Origin: Archivesica marissinica
Lineage: Eukaryota; Mollusca; Bivalvia; Venerida; Vesicomyidae
Assembly: GCA_014843695.1 (NCBI GenBank)
Contig: CM026404.1
Coordinates: forward strand, 54,073,083 to 54,137,082
DNA length: 64,000 nucleotides
Direction: 5' to 3'
In this document: positions 53,062 to 63,349 of the stretch, one piece after another
Numbering within the stretch: position 1 is the stretch's first letter
Layout: each line of letters begins with the position of its first letter
Notes under the pieces: model-generated
Told to the model about the DNA's origin: nothing
The model's database searches: none
The model's input: the letters and a program-made list of their open reading frames with translations, nothing else
Translations under genes and position numbers: made by a program

Positions 53062-55865
53062 CGTCCATATAGCATGGCGTATATGAGGCAACCTGTAGAG
53101 TAGATGTCAGTAACATCCGTCATGTGTTCCCACCACAGCTGTTCTGCGCTCGTGTACTCAAACTGCGTTCTCTCACTCGGGCGACTTTGGCGGTCGTTGA
53201 GTATGTCCGCTGTTCCGAACCCAGTCTAGACGAAGGAGCCAGAACAGTGATCAGATTACTATTTTGAACATACAATATTTGTTATTCTAACATGACTTGA
53301 TAGTTTGTTCCTATAAAGCAAAGAACAAATATACCGTTGTTAAATCTGCAATAAACTACGACTACAGCCGGTCTATTTTATGGCTGTTGAAATTTTCTCC
53401 CCCTGTAAAATACTTATTTATGAATGAAAATCACGTGACGTAAATACTGAAGACGTAGTCAATGGCCTACAATGTCTGTATGTATACCGTCAAGTTTGTG
53501 GTATATCAAAATGTTCTTCAAAATATTAAGTTTGGAGTTCTGATGCGTAGGAATTAACCACACAGGCCGTATTTATTTCGAACCCAAAACCACTTGTCAA
53601 GACCCAAGCGTATGTGTACTTACCAAACAAGGATAACCTCTTTCGTTAAACACAACCTTCCTAGGACAGACTGACCCGTGAAATATGTCGTGCTCGTGAA
53701 GAAATCGAAGCGCCATCATGAGGTTCGCGCACACGAACTTTGCGTGATCTTCCGTAAGTACTTTACTGCAAATAAAAAAGAAGTAATTTTCTGCAGGATT
53801 CCTATTTCCTAGCTGCCAGGGAGCGCATGCACTACATGAACCTCCGCGTCGTAGTTCACGCCCCAAGCATTGGAACAACCTCAGATGTCGCAGGGGAGTG
53901 ATGACTATCAAAACTCGAGGTGTCGTGCCGCTGCAAATACCGCCAGCATGCACAGTGTATCGCATAAGCTGTCTGTTCACTCGCTAGTCCCTCAATTACT
54001 GGCATACTGCTACCACGGACCTCCGCCGGCAAGACAGACACATACAACTACAACATAATCATTAGCATATGTAATACTCACGTATATATTTCGATACCCC
54101 TAATGGTATTCGAACCTGCAGAGGGGGCCAATAATGTGAAGTCAACGACTGTTACAGTAGCCACGCCGATACACAAGTAAATATGCTGACCTTTGATCCT
54201 TCCTCTCAAGTATATTCTCCAATGTGACCATGTCGTCTTTACGTGGAAGCACGGAATACAACATGTTCTTGGCCAGCACTGATGTTATTGTTCTGTAAAC
54301 AAGTAATTATAAATATAAAACTGTTATACAAAAACGTCATAATTAAGCGACAGTTCGTTAAATGTTTACGTCACAGGGCAGGTTGTGAGTGTTTAGTTGC
54401 TATCGGTGTTGGACGTTTGTTCAGATTTTCTAAAAAACCGCCTTGGCGGAACTTCATTTTATTTTAACGTTGGTGACGGTGTGACTGGCGAGATTATCCA
54501 ACACTTTGGCAACTGGACATCATAATTATTGTTATTTAAGATATATTATTATGTCTGGCACAGAGATAATTTAAGCTGCCGTACGAGTATCAGATTCTCT
54601 GATTGAGTTCTTTGATTTGTGGTCGTTGTTTTGACGGTTTTAAGGCCGCGACGTATTTGTGCCATGACGTATTTAGTTTATACAAATTTATTTTAGCTCG
54701 ATTGCGAAACAAGTTCTTATAACTTATATTAATCACTCTCGAGACCTCATTCCTGATGGAATCCATCGCCATGAGGGAGAGAGAAGAGGCACCGTGGAAA
54801 TTAAATGCCTTGCCTAAGGGCACAATCGTAACGGCTCCAGTGGGGCTCGAACTCCGGACCTTTCGCACCTGAAGTTATTTCCCCTTGACCGTTCGTGTTT
54901 CCTCAAATGTGATCACATTACATGTCTAAGTTTAAACTTTATTTATTTTACAACGATTGCGAAGCAAGTTCTAACAATTTATATTAATCACTCTCGTTGG
55001 CGTGGATGACAGCGTATTTGTGGTCAGTCGTGTGGGAGGAAACCGGAGTACTCGGAGAAAACCCACCTGTCCGATCTGGCGACCACCATCTCACATAGGC
55101 CTACTGCCCGGTCTTTACGCGGAGCACGGCATACAACTGTTTGTTTGTCAACACTGATGTTATTGTTGGATATATGTAATATTTTACTTACCCTACACTC
55201 AGCGTTGTGTGGGGGGCCACGTGTCTGGCTTGATGGGTATCTATGCTCTGTGGAGAAAAATAATTGATGCCACTTTCAACATGATTTTGAAAATATTGGT
55301 AGGCCTATGTCGTGTCGCAGCCGAGAATCAATACACACAAATACAAGCAATACACTGCATACTCGGATGATATAAAATACAAAACACAACCCCGAACCTA
55401 AGCGCTGCCACTCGACCAAGGTTGGCACACCTGGAGGAAATTACAATCATAAAAAAATGTACGGGTATAAAGTCAGGCAAAGTGCAGATCTGTTATGTAG
55501 AGATTCTTAATATTCGACAGTACATACATGTATACTATATACATAATTACCCGATGTAATGTGGTTCCTTGGTTCATAATAGAAGCTACATCAATCCACC
55601 GTATATGCTTAGGTGAACTTTTTGAATCTGTACCTTGTCGCACACTTCCAATTGGAATCAAGTAGTGATTCTTAGTCTGAAGTCTGTCTGTGATGTTTGC
55701 GGATAGACGAACAATAGCATCTAATTTGGTTTGACGTGCTTTGCCAAACTTTCCTGTGACGTGTATCGGTGCAGATGCTGATGGATGCAGTTGACCGTCA
55801 GATTCATTGATTTGGCACTTGTCTAAATCTTCTTCTAGACTTGTTCTTCTGCTACTCTCAGACAT
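53062..55865 (-). CDS. Pseudokinase-like gene, five exons, 3' end not found
   Basis: Exons on the minus strand: 55865-55551 (ATG, first 105 codons; donor GTAATT), 55248-55193, 54292-54191, 53765-53624 and 53225-53062. Each has AG acceptors and GT donors, and every junction keeps the reading frame (259 codons). The kinase-like part begins with LYSVLPRKDDMVTLENILER (beta5/alphaD region), then EDHAKFVCANLMMALRFLHE H (alphaE). Where an active kinase has HRDLKPEN it has FHGSVCPRKV; where DFG is expected it has TGFG. Then YTSAEQLWWEHM takes the place of the APE motif, and DIYSTGCLIYAMLYG has the conserved subdomain IX Asp. No glycine loop or VAIK Lys is seen. Catalysis is therefore unlikely. The lobe order is as in AGC-type kinases. 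An upstream ATG at 56024 would add 53 residues, but the one at 55865 has the better context. The remaining C-lobe exons were not found. Confidence 0.75.
54085..54172 (-). mobile_element. SINE relic in an intron
   Basis: GGTATTCGAACCTGCAGAGG and GTGAAGTCAACGACTGTTAC AGTAGCC; same family as 52105-52243. Confidence 0.5.
54690..54880 (-). mobile_element. SINE family E in an intron
   Basis: TTAGCTCGATTGCGAAACAA, ATTAATCACTCTCGAGACCT, CATTCCTGATGGAATCCATC, GCCTTGCCTAAGGGCACAAT and GGGGCTCGAACTCCGGACC. Sense to the pseudokinase gene, in the intron between exons 2 and 3. Confidence 0.9.
54932..55100 (-). mobile_element. SINE family D in an intron
   Basis: TTTACAACGATTGCGAAGCA, ATTAATCACTCTCGTTGGCG, GGAAACCGGAGTACTCGGAG and TCTGGCGACCACCATCTCAC. 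It is 5' truncated and ends next to the exon-like relic at 55108. Confidence 0.87.
55108..55166 (-). pseudogene. Duplicate of pseudokinase exon 3, no acceptor
   Basis: The minus strand reads TITSVLTNKQLYAVLRVKTG, a clear copy of exon 3 (TITSVLAKNMLYSVLPRKDD at 54291-54232), and the DNA matches over about 58 bp. The exon 3 acceptor TTTACAG is here ATATCC, so it cannot be spliced, and its 3' part is lost at the SINE boundary. It sits 27 bp beyond the donor of exon 2. Confidence 0.75.
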
Positions 55866-56028
55866 ATTTGTATCTTTTTGTGCGTTATAATTTGAATAAG
55901 TGTCTAAGTGTATATCAATTCTCGCAATTGTGGCATGTATCTTGTTTCTTGATGACGTATTTACGCGAACATGTACGTGACGTCGTCTAAGCGTTTTCCC
56001 GTTGAGTAAACGGCGGCAAAACATATAT

Positions 56029-56634
56029 AGTAGTGGAACCTATGCTCGACGTATTCCTATGCTCGGCGTATTTTTTCCATTTACATCCGTATTTAAAATA
56101 TTTAAATAGAAATAACCTATATTCGTTGACAGAGGTGAAGCATGGTTCAATAGCATTCCGTTGTGCGTACCGGTAGCCTAATGCAAATGTCACCTGACTG
56201 GTTCAGTAGCCGAATATAACTTGTCGGGAATTTTTTTCACACCAAAATGTGCGGTTTATGAGCATTTCAGGTGGCTATCCGGATTGGAAAAAAAATGTAC
56301 AAATAACCAGAAAAAAAATTCTTATGAGTTGTAATATTGTTAGTTATTGATGTTACTAAGTCAAAATAATATATTCAACATTTACCCATGCATAAATAAA
56401 ATATTCCATGTACGCTGTGCATAGGTGCCCTAACGTATCTAGTTCCCCATGGAAACAGGTGCCGTTGCGATAGCTGTATTTAGGCGCATGGTTACGTAAT
56501 GAAGCTAAAATGTTCAACAATAATTTTATGAAAGTTGTGTTCACGACTTAAGAAAATAATAATATACGGCAAGTGCATTTAACTTTTTGTATAGGCCATG
56601 ATATGTAGGATTTACGCCGAGCATAGGTTCCACC
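56029..56634. mobile_element. TIR element (GGAACCTATGCTCGGCGTA ends)
   Basis: Left TAGTAGTGGAACCTATGCTC GACGTA (56028-56053) and right TTTACGCCGAGCATAGGTTC CACCAC (56608-56633) are inverted copies with two or three differences. The left end repeats CCTATGCTCGGCGTA once more. The interior is AT-rich and non-coding. It begins next to the upstream ATG (56024) of the pseudokinase gene, and its right end is 5 bp from the next MITE. Confidence 0.7.
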
Positions 56635-56640
56635 ACTCTA

Positions 56641-56834
56641 CAGTCCACATCCGTTATGTCGAATTCCGTCGGACCTAACAAACTACTTCGACATAACCGA
56701 AGTTTGACTTAATGAAATAATATATAAACTTAGCCAGGTATGTGTAAAATGGTAGTGTCTGAACCGGGACTTTGATCCGACTTCGAGATTACCGGATAAT
56801 TCGACATAACCGGCTTTGACATAACGGCTGTAGA

Positions 56835-56838
<4 letters not shown>
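56641..56838. mobile_element. pogo-like MITE (GTTATGTCGAATTCCGTCGG family)
   Basis: 198 bp, flanked by TA on both sides. Starts CAGTCCACATCCGTTATGTC and ends TTGACATAACGGCTGTAGAC TG. A second member is at 58788-58946. CAGTC ends and TA targets fit the pogo/Tigger branch. Confidence 0.85.

Positions 56839-56873
<35 letters not shown>
56839..56873. repeat. (AT)n microsatellite
   Basis: About 17 AT units immediately after the MITE. Confidence 0.95.
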
Positions 56874-56876
<3 letters not shown>

Positions 56877-57967
56877 CACACGGTATCATAATAACAATGA
56901 ATCAAATCAGGAAATGCAAATATTTAATTTGTTATCATAGCGTCTTTACCATGTGTTACGAATAATATACATCACTTTCTTTTCAAACTTAATGTAAACT
57001 TTTTGCTCCGTAAATGAACTTGCTTATCGCAGTTAGGTGTGTTCTAAATGTTATTTGGGATGAGCCATCTCTAATGTTGTAAGAACTTGTTGATCCACCT
57101 TTTTTGCATATATTGTATGTAGTTTCTGTGTCATAATAGAGCAACATGAAACATGGTCAAGCAACACTAATTATTGGTACATTAATTATGGATATACAAT
57201 AAAATAGTATCATTTTATTTTCCTACCATGGGTCATCTAAATAGTTGATTTTCCAACTACAAGTATAGCTTAATCAGATCATGTGCCAAAACCTGTTTAA
57301 ATATATTTTTACATTTTATCTTTGTAAATAATGTTACTGCTGCGTCTACATTGATTGTTTACATGCATTATATTCAATTCAATTCAATTCAACTTGTTTA
57401 TTGCATAAAGCATATACATGCTAAGAGCAAAGCATAATTATGCATAATTACATACATAGTAAATACATGCAATTTTACAGAAGAGTTATTCAAGTGTAAA
57501 TGGAAAAAGAAACTAAATATCTGACTGTTTATTACGTTTGTTGTGTTCGCATTCTGTCTGCTGAATAAATCAAGTTTGCTAAGTTGACTAATATGCATCC
57601 TGAGAAATAGTTGCTAATTACATGTAATTATATTTGAATTTTGTCTTAAAGTGTTAACTTGGCAATTAGCTACTACTATTCATGTTACCATGTACATATG
57701 TTTAACCGGCAACACTCTGTGATACACTTCTTGGAAGTGGATTCTAGTGTGGTGTGTTCCACCTAACGCTGTATCCCTAGTATGGAATATGTATTGCATA
57801 CTGTTCTGTATATGACTTGATTGATCTGAACACTCGACTAAACGATACAGATACGGGGTTTTCAATATGTTGTCCATTTTAATATACACTAGTATCAGGT
57901 TTATATGTCACTTTTTGTTGTAAATAGTATTTATTGATATGTTGTACTGAAATACAGTAAAGTAAAT
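56874..57967. other. AT-rich spacer
   Basis: A (ATTCA)n run at 57371-57392 begins TTCAATTCAACTTGTTTATT GCATAAAG, which resembles a LINE 3' terminus on the opposite strand. No gene seen. Confidence 0.4.
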
Positions 57968-58200
57968 GCAGGAAGTCGTGATAGCGCAGTGGATAGGCGT
58001 TCGCTCCAGGTGCGAAAGGTCCGGAGTTCGAGCCCCACTGGAGCCGTTACGATTGTGCCCTTAGGCAAGGCATTTAAATTCCACATTGCCTCTTCTCTCT
58101 CCCTCGTGGCGATGGATTCCATCAGGAATGAGGTCTCGAGAGTGATTTATATAAGTTGAAATAACTTGTTTCGCAATCGAGCTATTTGTATAAACTAAAT
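57968..58200 (+). mobile_element. SINE family E, full copy
   Basis: Head AAGTCGTGATAGCGCAGTGG ATAGGCG (A box) and GGTCCGGAGTTCGAGCCCCA CTGG (B box). Body GATTGTGCCCTTAGGCAAGG CATTTAAATTCC, TCGTGGCGATGGATTCCATC and AGGAATGAGGTCTCGAGAG. Tail TGATTTATATAAGTTGAAAT and CTTGTTTCGCAATCGAGCTA. Reference copy for the family. Confidence 0.93.
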
Positions 58201-58787
58201 ACAATATATCGCATATATAGATGTCACTGTAATTAGGATTGCATTTAGAAATTTTTTAAGATTTCGATTATGTAAAATTATATACTATAGTTCATCCCTA
58301 TAGTAATATGGTATGCCAATAATTATCACCTACATTTGTTGTCATAATTTTATACTTATGTTGTAGAATGTAATATTGCTATGTCACTAAAAACTGTATA
58401 GTTTATGTGAATAAAATATGTTCGTTCGTTCGTTTAAGCCATATTTTTGCCTTTGCCCGACACTACAAACATTCGATAATCTAATGAGCTCTAGAAACCC
58501 AAAATTAGTTCATAATCTATCAAAATATTTGCATTTCGCTTTTAAAGAAAGAGAACGAACACTTAATTAGTTCATATGCGTTTTGTATCATTTAATGCCT
58601 AATAAAATATATATTATGTTATATTAAGGTTGTTTTGTTTTGGTGCTGTGTAATAATATGAATATGAGCACGATTGTATGAATGTGATATTTTGAATGAT
58701 GTCGCTTGTAATTCTATATTAATGAATGGCTATACAGTGTTGCACATTGTCATGCTTAGTTTTATTACTTGTATATATTTGTACATA
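58201..58787. other. AT-rich spacer
   Basis: GTTCG repeats at 58421-58434. Nothing else. Confidence 0.4.
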
Positions 58788-58946
58788 CAGTCTGCATTCG
58801 TTATGACGAATTCCGTCGGATCAAACAAAATACTTTGACTAAACGAAATTCGATACAAACGGAGCCAGTTTATGTAAAAGGATGTCTGAAACGGGACTTT
58901 GATCATAGTTCGAGATAATCGACTTTGACATAACGGCTGTAGACTG
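58788..58946. mobile_element. pogo-like MITE, short member
   Basis: 159 bp flanked by TA. Starts CAGTCTGCATTCGTTATGAC, GAATTCCGTCGGATCAAAC and ends GACATAACGGCTGTAGACTG. It shares ends and the ACGGGACTTTGATC block with 56641-56838 but has an internal deletion. Confidence 0.87.
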
Positions 58947-58964
58947 TATTATTAGACACGGGGG

Positions 58965-59285
58965 GCCTCGTGTTTAGGTCGTTTACTTCAAACCACTTAC
59001 CCCATCACCGATGTAGGTTCGAATCCCACTTTCAAAAGAGGAAGCTATCCGGCTGGCCTGTGGATGGTCGGAGGTGAATCCCTCCGTGCCTGAAATACTA
59101 CTCGGAGTGGCGTCCTGTGTCTTCCTCCACCAATAGTAGCTGGAGATTCGCCATATCACCTAACCTGTTGGTGCAACTTTAAACCCCAAAATCCAACAAA
59201 CAAACAAACAAACAAATCCAACGAACAAACAAATCCAACAAACAAACAAACAAATCCAACAAACAAACAAATCCAACAAACATAG
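58965..59285 (+). mobile_element. SINE family G with (CAAA)n tail
   Basis: Head GGGGCCTCGTGTTTAGGTCG and GATGTAGGTTCGAATCCCAC (B box). Body GCTATCCGGCTGGCCTGTGG, TACTACTCGGAGTGGCGTCC, ATCACCTAACCTGTTGGTGC and AACTTTAAACCCCAAAATCC, then AACAAACAAACAAACAAA and repeated AATCCAACAAACAAACA tail units. Confidence 0.85.
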
Positions 59286-59377
59286 ACTAGACAATAATAA
59301 CGAGTGCAACCTTCTCTTCGCCGTCATTTATTAGAATACTATAACAATCACCTCAACTATTGTGTACATTTCACAAT

Positions 59378-59999
59378 ATTTCATCATCGTCGTCACCATC
59401 ATCCGTGTTCATCATCGTCGTCACCATCATCCGTGTTCATCATCGTCGTCACCATCATCTGTGTTCATCATTGTCGTCACCATCATCCGTGATCATCGTC
59501 GTCGTCACCATCATCCGTGTTCATCATTGTCGTCACCATCATCCGTGTTCATCATCATCGTCACCATCATCCGTATTCATCATCGTCGTCACCATCATCC
59601 GTGTTCATCATCGTCGTCACAATCATCCGTGTTCATCATCGTCGTCACAATCATCCGTTTTCATCACCGTCGTCACCATCATCCGTGTTCATCATCGTCG
59701 TCACAATCATCCGTGTTCATCATCGTCGTCACCATCATTCGTGTTCATCATCGTCGTCACCATCATCCGTGTTCATCATCGTCGTCACCATCATTCGTGT
59801 TCATCATCGTCGTCACCATCATTCGTGTTCATCATCGTCGTCACCATCATCCGTGTTCATCATTGTCGTCACCATCATCCGTGATCATCATCGTCGTCGT
59901 CACCATCATCCGTGTTCATCATCGTCGTCACCAACATCCGTGTTCATCATCGTCGTCACCAACATCCGTGTTCATCATCGTCGTCACCATCATCCGTAA
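59378..59999. repeat. 28-bp array, first block, about 22 copies
   Basis: Unit GTTCATCATCGTCGTCACCA TCATCCGT. Because 28 is not a multiple of 3, all three plus frames stay open, and the Ser/His/Val-rich frames are by-products. It ends CCGTAAAGACAGCATGATAA, the same exit as the second block. Confidence 0.96.
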
Positions 60000-60048
60000 A
60001 GACAGCATGATAAATCAGCTGTACAATGCGCTATTCATGTAGTCAAGC
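60000..60048. repeat. Unique joint, copy 1, of a duplicated composite
   Basis: AAGACAGCATGATAAATCAG CTGTACAATGCGCTATTCAT GTAGTCAAGCCT occurs here and again at 61680-61728. It joins the 28-bp array to the MITE end. The two joints look identical. Confidence 0.9.
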
Positions 60049-60860
60049 CTGTGTTAGTGGTCACCTCCGATAAACAGCGAACCTGTGTTAGTGGTCACCT
60101 CCGATAAACAGCGAACCTGTGTTAGTGGTCACCTCCGATAAACAGTAAGCCTGTGTTAGTGGTCACCTCCGATAAACAGCCAACCTGTGTTAGTGGTCAC
60201 CTCCGATAAACAGCAAACCTGTGTTAGTGGTCACCTCCGATAAACAGCCAACCTGTGTTAGTGGTCACCTCCGATAAACAGCCAACCTGTGTTAGTGGTC
60301 ACCTCCGATAAACAGCCAACCTGTGTTAGTGGTCACCTCCGATAAACAGCCAACCTGTGTTAGTGGTCACCTTCGATAAACAGCAAACCTGTGTTAGTGG
60401 TCACCTCCGATAAACAGCAAACCTGTGTTAGTGGTCACATCCGATAAACAGCGAACCTGTGTTAGTGGTCACCTTCGATAAACAGCAAACCTGTGTTAGT
60501 GGTTACCTCCGATAAACAGCAAACCTGTGTTAGTGGTCACATCCGATAAACAGCCAACCTGTGTTAGTGGTCACCTCCGATAAACAGCCAACCTGTGTTA
60601 GTGGTCACCTCCGATAAACAGCCAACCTGTGTTAGTGGTCACCTCCAATAAACAGCCAACCTGTGTTAGTGATCACCTCCAATAAACAGCCAACCTGTGT
60701 TAGTGGTCACCTCCAATAAACAGCCATCCTGTGTTAGTGGTCACCTCCAATAAACAGCCAACCTGTGTTAGTGGTCACCTCCAATAAACAGCCAACCTGT
60801 ATTAGTGGTCACCTCCAATAAACAGCCAACCTGTGTTAATGGTCACCTCCAATAAACAGC
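60049..60860. repeat. 34-bp array of MITE end, first block, about 24 copies
   Basis: Unit GTGTTAGTGGTCACCTCCGA TAAACAGCCAACCT. It begins right after TAGTCAAGCCT, a version of the pogo-like MITE terminus CAGTCAAACCT, and the unit keeps the family order (CCTGTGTTA ... AGC-GCC-like). Early units read CCGATAAACAGC, later ones CCAATAAACAGC. Confidence 0.95.
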
Positions 60861-60865
60861 CAATT

Positions 60866-61678
60866 TCATCGTCGTTGTCACCATCATCCGTGTTCATCAT
60901 CGTCGTCACCATCATCCGTGTTCATCATTGTCACCATCATCCGTGTTCATCATTGTCACCATCATCCGTGATCATCATCGTCGTCGTCACCATCATCCGT
61001 GTTCATCATCGTCGTCACCATCATCCGTGTTCATCATCGTCGTCACCATCATTCGTGTTCATCATCGTCGTCACCATCATTCGTGTTCATCATCGTCATC
61101 ACCATCATTCGTGTTCATCATTGTCGTCACCATCATCCGTGTTCAACATCGTCGTCACCATCATTCGTATTCATCATCATCGTCACCATCATCCGTGATC
61201 ATCATCATCGTCACCATCATCCGTGTTCATCATTGTCGTCACCATCATCCGTGATCATCATCGTCGTCGTCACCATCATTCGTGTTCATCATCGTCGTCA
61301 CCATCATCCGTGTTCATCATCCTCGTCACCATAATTCGTGTTCATCATCGTCGTCACCATCATTCGTGTTCATCTACGTCATCACCATCATTCGTGTTCA
61401 TCATCGTCGTCACCATCATCCGTGTTCATCATCGTCGTCACCATCATTCGTGTTCATCATCGTCGTCACCATCATTCGTGTTCATCATCGTCGTCACCAT
61501 CATCCGTGTTCATCATCGTCGTCACCATCATTCGTGTTCATCATCGTCGTCACCATCATCCGTGTTCATCATTGTCGTCACCATCATCCGTGATCATCAT
61601 CGTCGTCGTCACCATCATCCGTGTTCATCATCGTCGTCACCATCATCCGTGTTCATCATCGTCGTCACCATCATCCGT
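60866..61678. repeat. 28-bp array, second block, about 29 copies
   Basis: Same unit as 59378-59999, with many units reading CATTCGTGTT and several 27- or 31-bp variants (GTCGTCGTC). Confidence 0.95.
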
Positions 61679-61728
61679 AAAGACAGCATGATAAATCAGC
61701 TGTACAATGCGCTATTCATGTAGTCAAG

Positions 61729-63090
61729 CCTGTGTTAGTGGTCACCTCCGATAAACAGCCAACCTGTGTTAGTGGTCACCTCCGATAAACAGCCAACCTG
61801 TGTTAGTGATCACCTCCGATAAACAGCCAACCTGTGTTAGTGGTCACCTCCGATAAACAGCCAACCTGTGTTAGTGGTCACCTCCGATAAACAGCCAACC
61901 TGTGTTAGTGGTCACCTCCGATAAACAGCCAACCTGTGTTAGTGTTCACCTCCGATAAACAGCCAACCTGTGTTAGTGGTCACCTCCGATAAACAGCCAA
62001 CCTGTGGTAGTGGTCACCTCCGATAAACAGCCAACCTGTGTTAGTGATCACCTCCGATAAACAGCCAATCTGTGTTAGTGGTCAAATCCGATAAACAGCC
62101 ATCCTGTGTTAGTGATCACCTCTGATAAACAGCCAACCTGTGTTAGTGGTCACCTCCAATAAACAGCCAGCATGTGTTAGTGGTCACCTCCAATAAACAG
62201 CCAACCTGTGGTAGTGGTCACCTCCAATAAACAGCCAACCTGTGTTAGTAATCACCTACAATAAACAGCCAACCTGTGTTAGTGATCACCTCCAATAAAC
62301 AGCCAACCTGTGTTAGTGGTCACCTCCAATAAACAGCCATCCTGTGTTAGTGGTCACCTCCAATAAACAGCCAACCTGTGTTAGTGGTCACCTCCGATAA
62401 ACAGCCAACCTGTGTTAGTGGTCACCTCCAATAAACAGCCAACCTGTGTTAGTGGTCACATCCGATAAACAGCCAACCTGTGTTAGTGGTCACCTCCGAT
62501 AAACAGCCAACCTGTGTTAGTGATCACCTCCGATAAACAGCCAACCTATGTTATTGGTCACCTCCGATAAACAGCCAACCTGTGTTAGTGATCACCTCTG
62601 ATAAACATCTAACCTGTGTTAGTGGTCACCTCCGATAAACAGCCAACCTGTGTTAGTGGTTACCTCCGATAAACAGCCAACCTGTGTTAGTGGTCACCTC
62701 CGATAAACAGCCAACCTGTGTTAGTGGTCACCTCCGATAAACAGCCAATCTGTGTTAGTGGTCACCTCCAATAAACAGCCAACATGCGTTAGTGGCCACC
62801 TCCAATAAACAGCCAACCTGTGTTAGTGGTCACCTCCAATAAACAGCCAACATGCGTTAGTGGCCACCTCCAATAAACAGCCAACCTGTGTTAGTGGTCA
62901 CCTCCAATAAACAGCCAACATGCGTTAGTGGCCACCTCCAATAAACAGCCAACCTGTGTTAGTGGTCACCTCCAATAAACAGCCAACATGCGTAAGTGGC
63001 CACCTCCAATAAACAGCCAACCTGTGTTAGTGGTCACCTCCAATAAACAGCCAACATGCGTTAGTGGCCACCTCCGATAAACAGCCAACC
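61729..63090. repeat. 34-bp array, second block, about 40 copies
   Basis: Same unit as 60049-60860. From about 62770 to 63070 it alternates two unit types (CATGCGTTAGTGGCCACC and CTGTGTTAGTGGTCACC) as a 68-bp dimer, repeated about five times. Confidence 0.95.
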
Positions 63091-63204
63091 TGTGTTAAGC
63101 AGCGAGGTTTCTTATATATTTGTTTTATTATACATTTGCACTGTGCTAAGCAACCACTTTCTATGATTCCCTTGGCTGGCTGCTTAAGACAGGTTTGACT
63201 ATGT

Positions 63205-63349
63205 TTCAATACCAATATTCCTACCATTAAGACAATGTCACAGGGTTCACTTTCACTAATTCCTGGTGCGAGATCAATGTTTTATTTCCTATATGTTTTA
63301 GGATAGAATAAAATCAAGATAAAAGCAACACAATATATCACATTACTAC
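63205..63349. other. Spacer
   Basis: Nothing recognised. Confidence 0.35.

Larger units (their letters stand above)
60040..63201 (+). mobile_element. pogo-like MITE inflated by arrays
   Basis: Left end TAGTCAAGCCTGTGTTAG at 60040. Right end AAGACAGGTTTGACTATG at 63186-63203. The right interior (63090-63201) has TTGTTTTATTATACATTTGC, GTGCTAAGCAACCACTTTC and GGCTGGCTGCTTAAGACAGG, matching 27350-27464. So a MITE of about 200 bp now spans 3.2 kb, because its left end was amplified and then the array plus neighbouring 28-bp array was duplicated (1680-bp offset). Confidence 0.7.

Noticed and set aside
59304..61723. Ser/His/Val-rich frames in three plus frames
   Set aside because: 28-bp array without stops; open in every plus frame.
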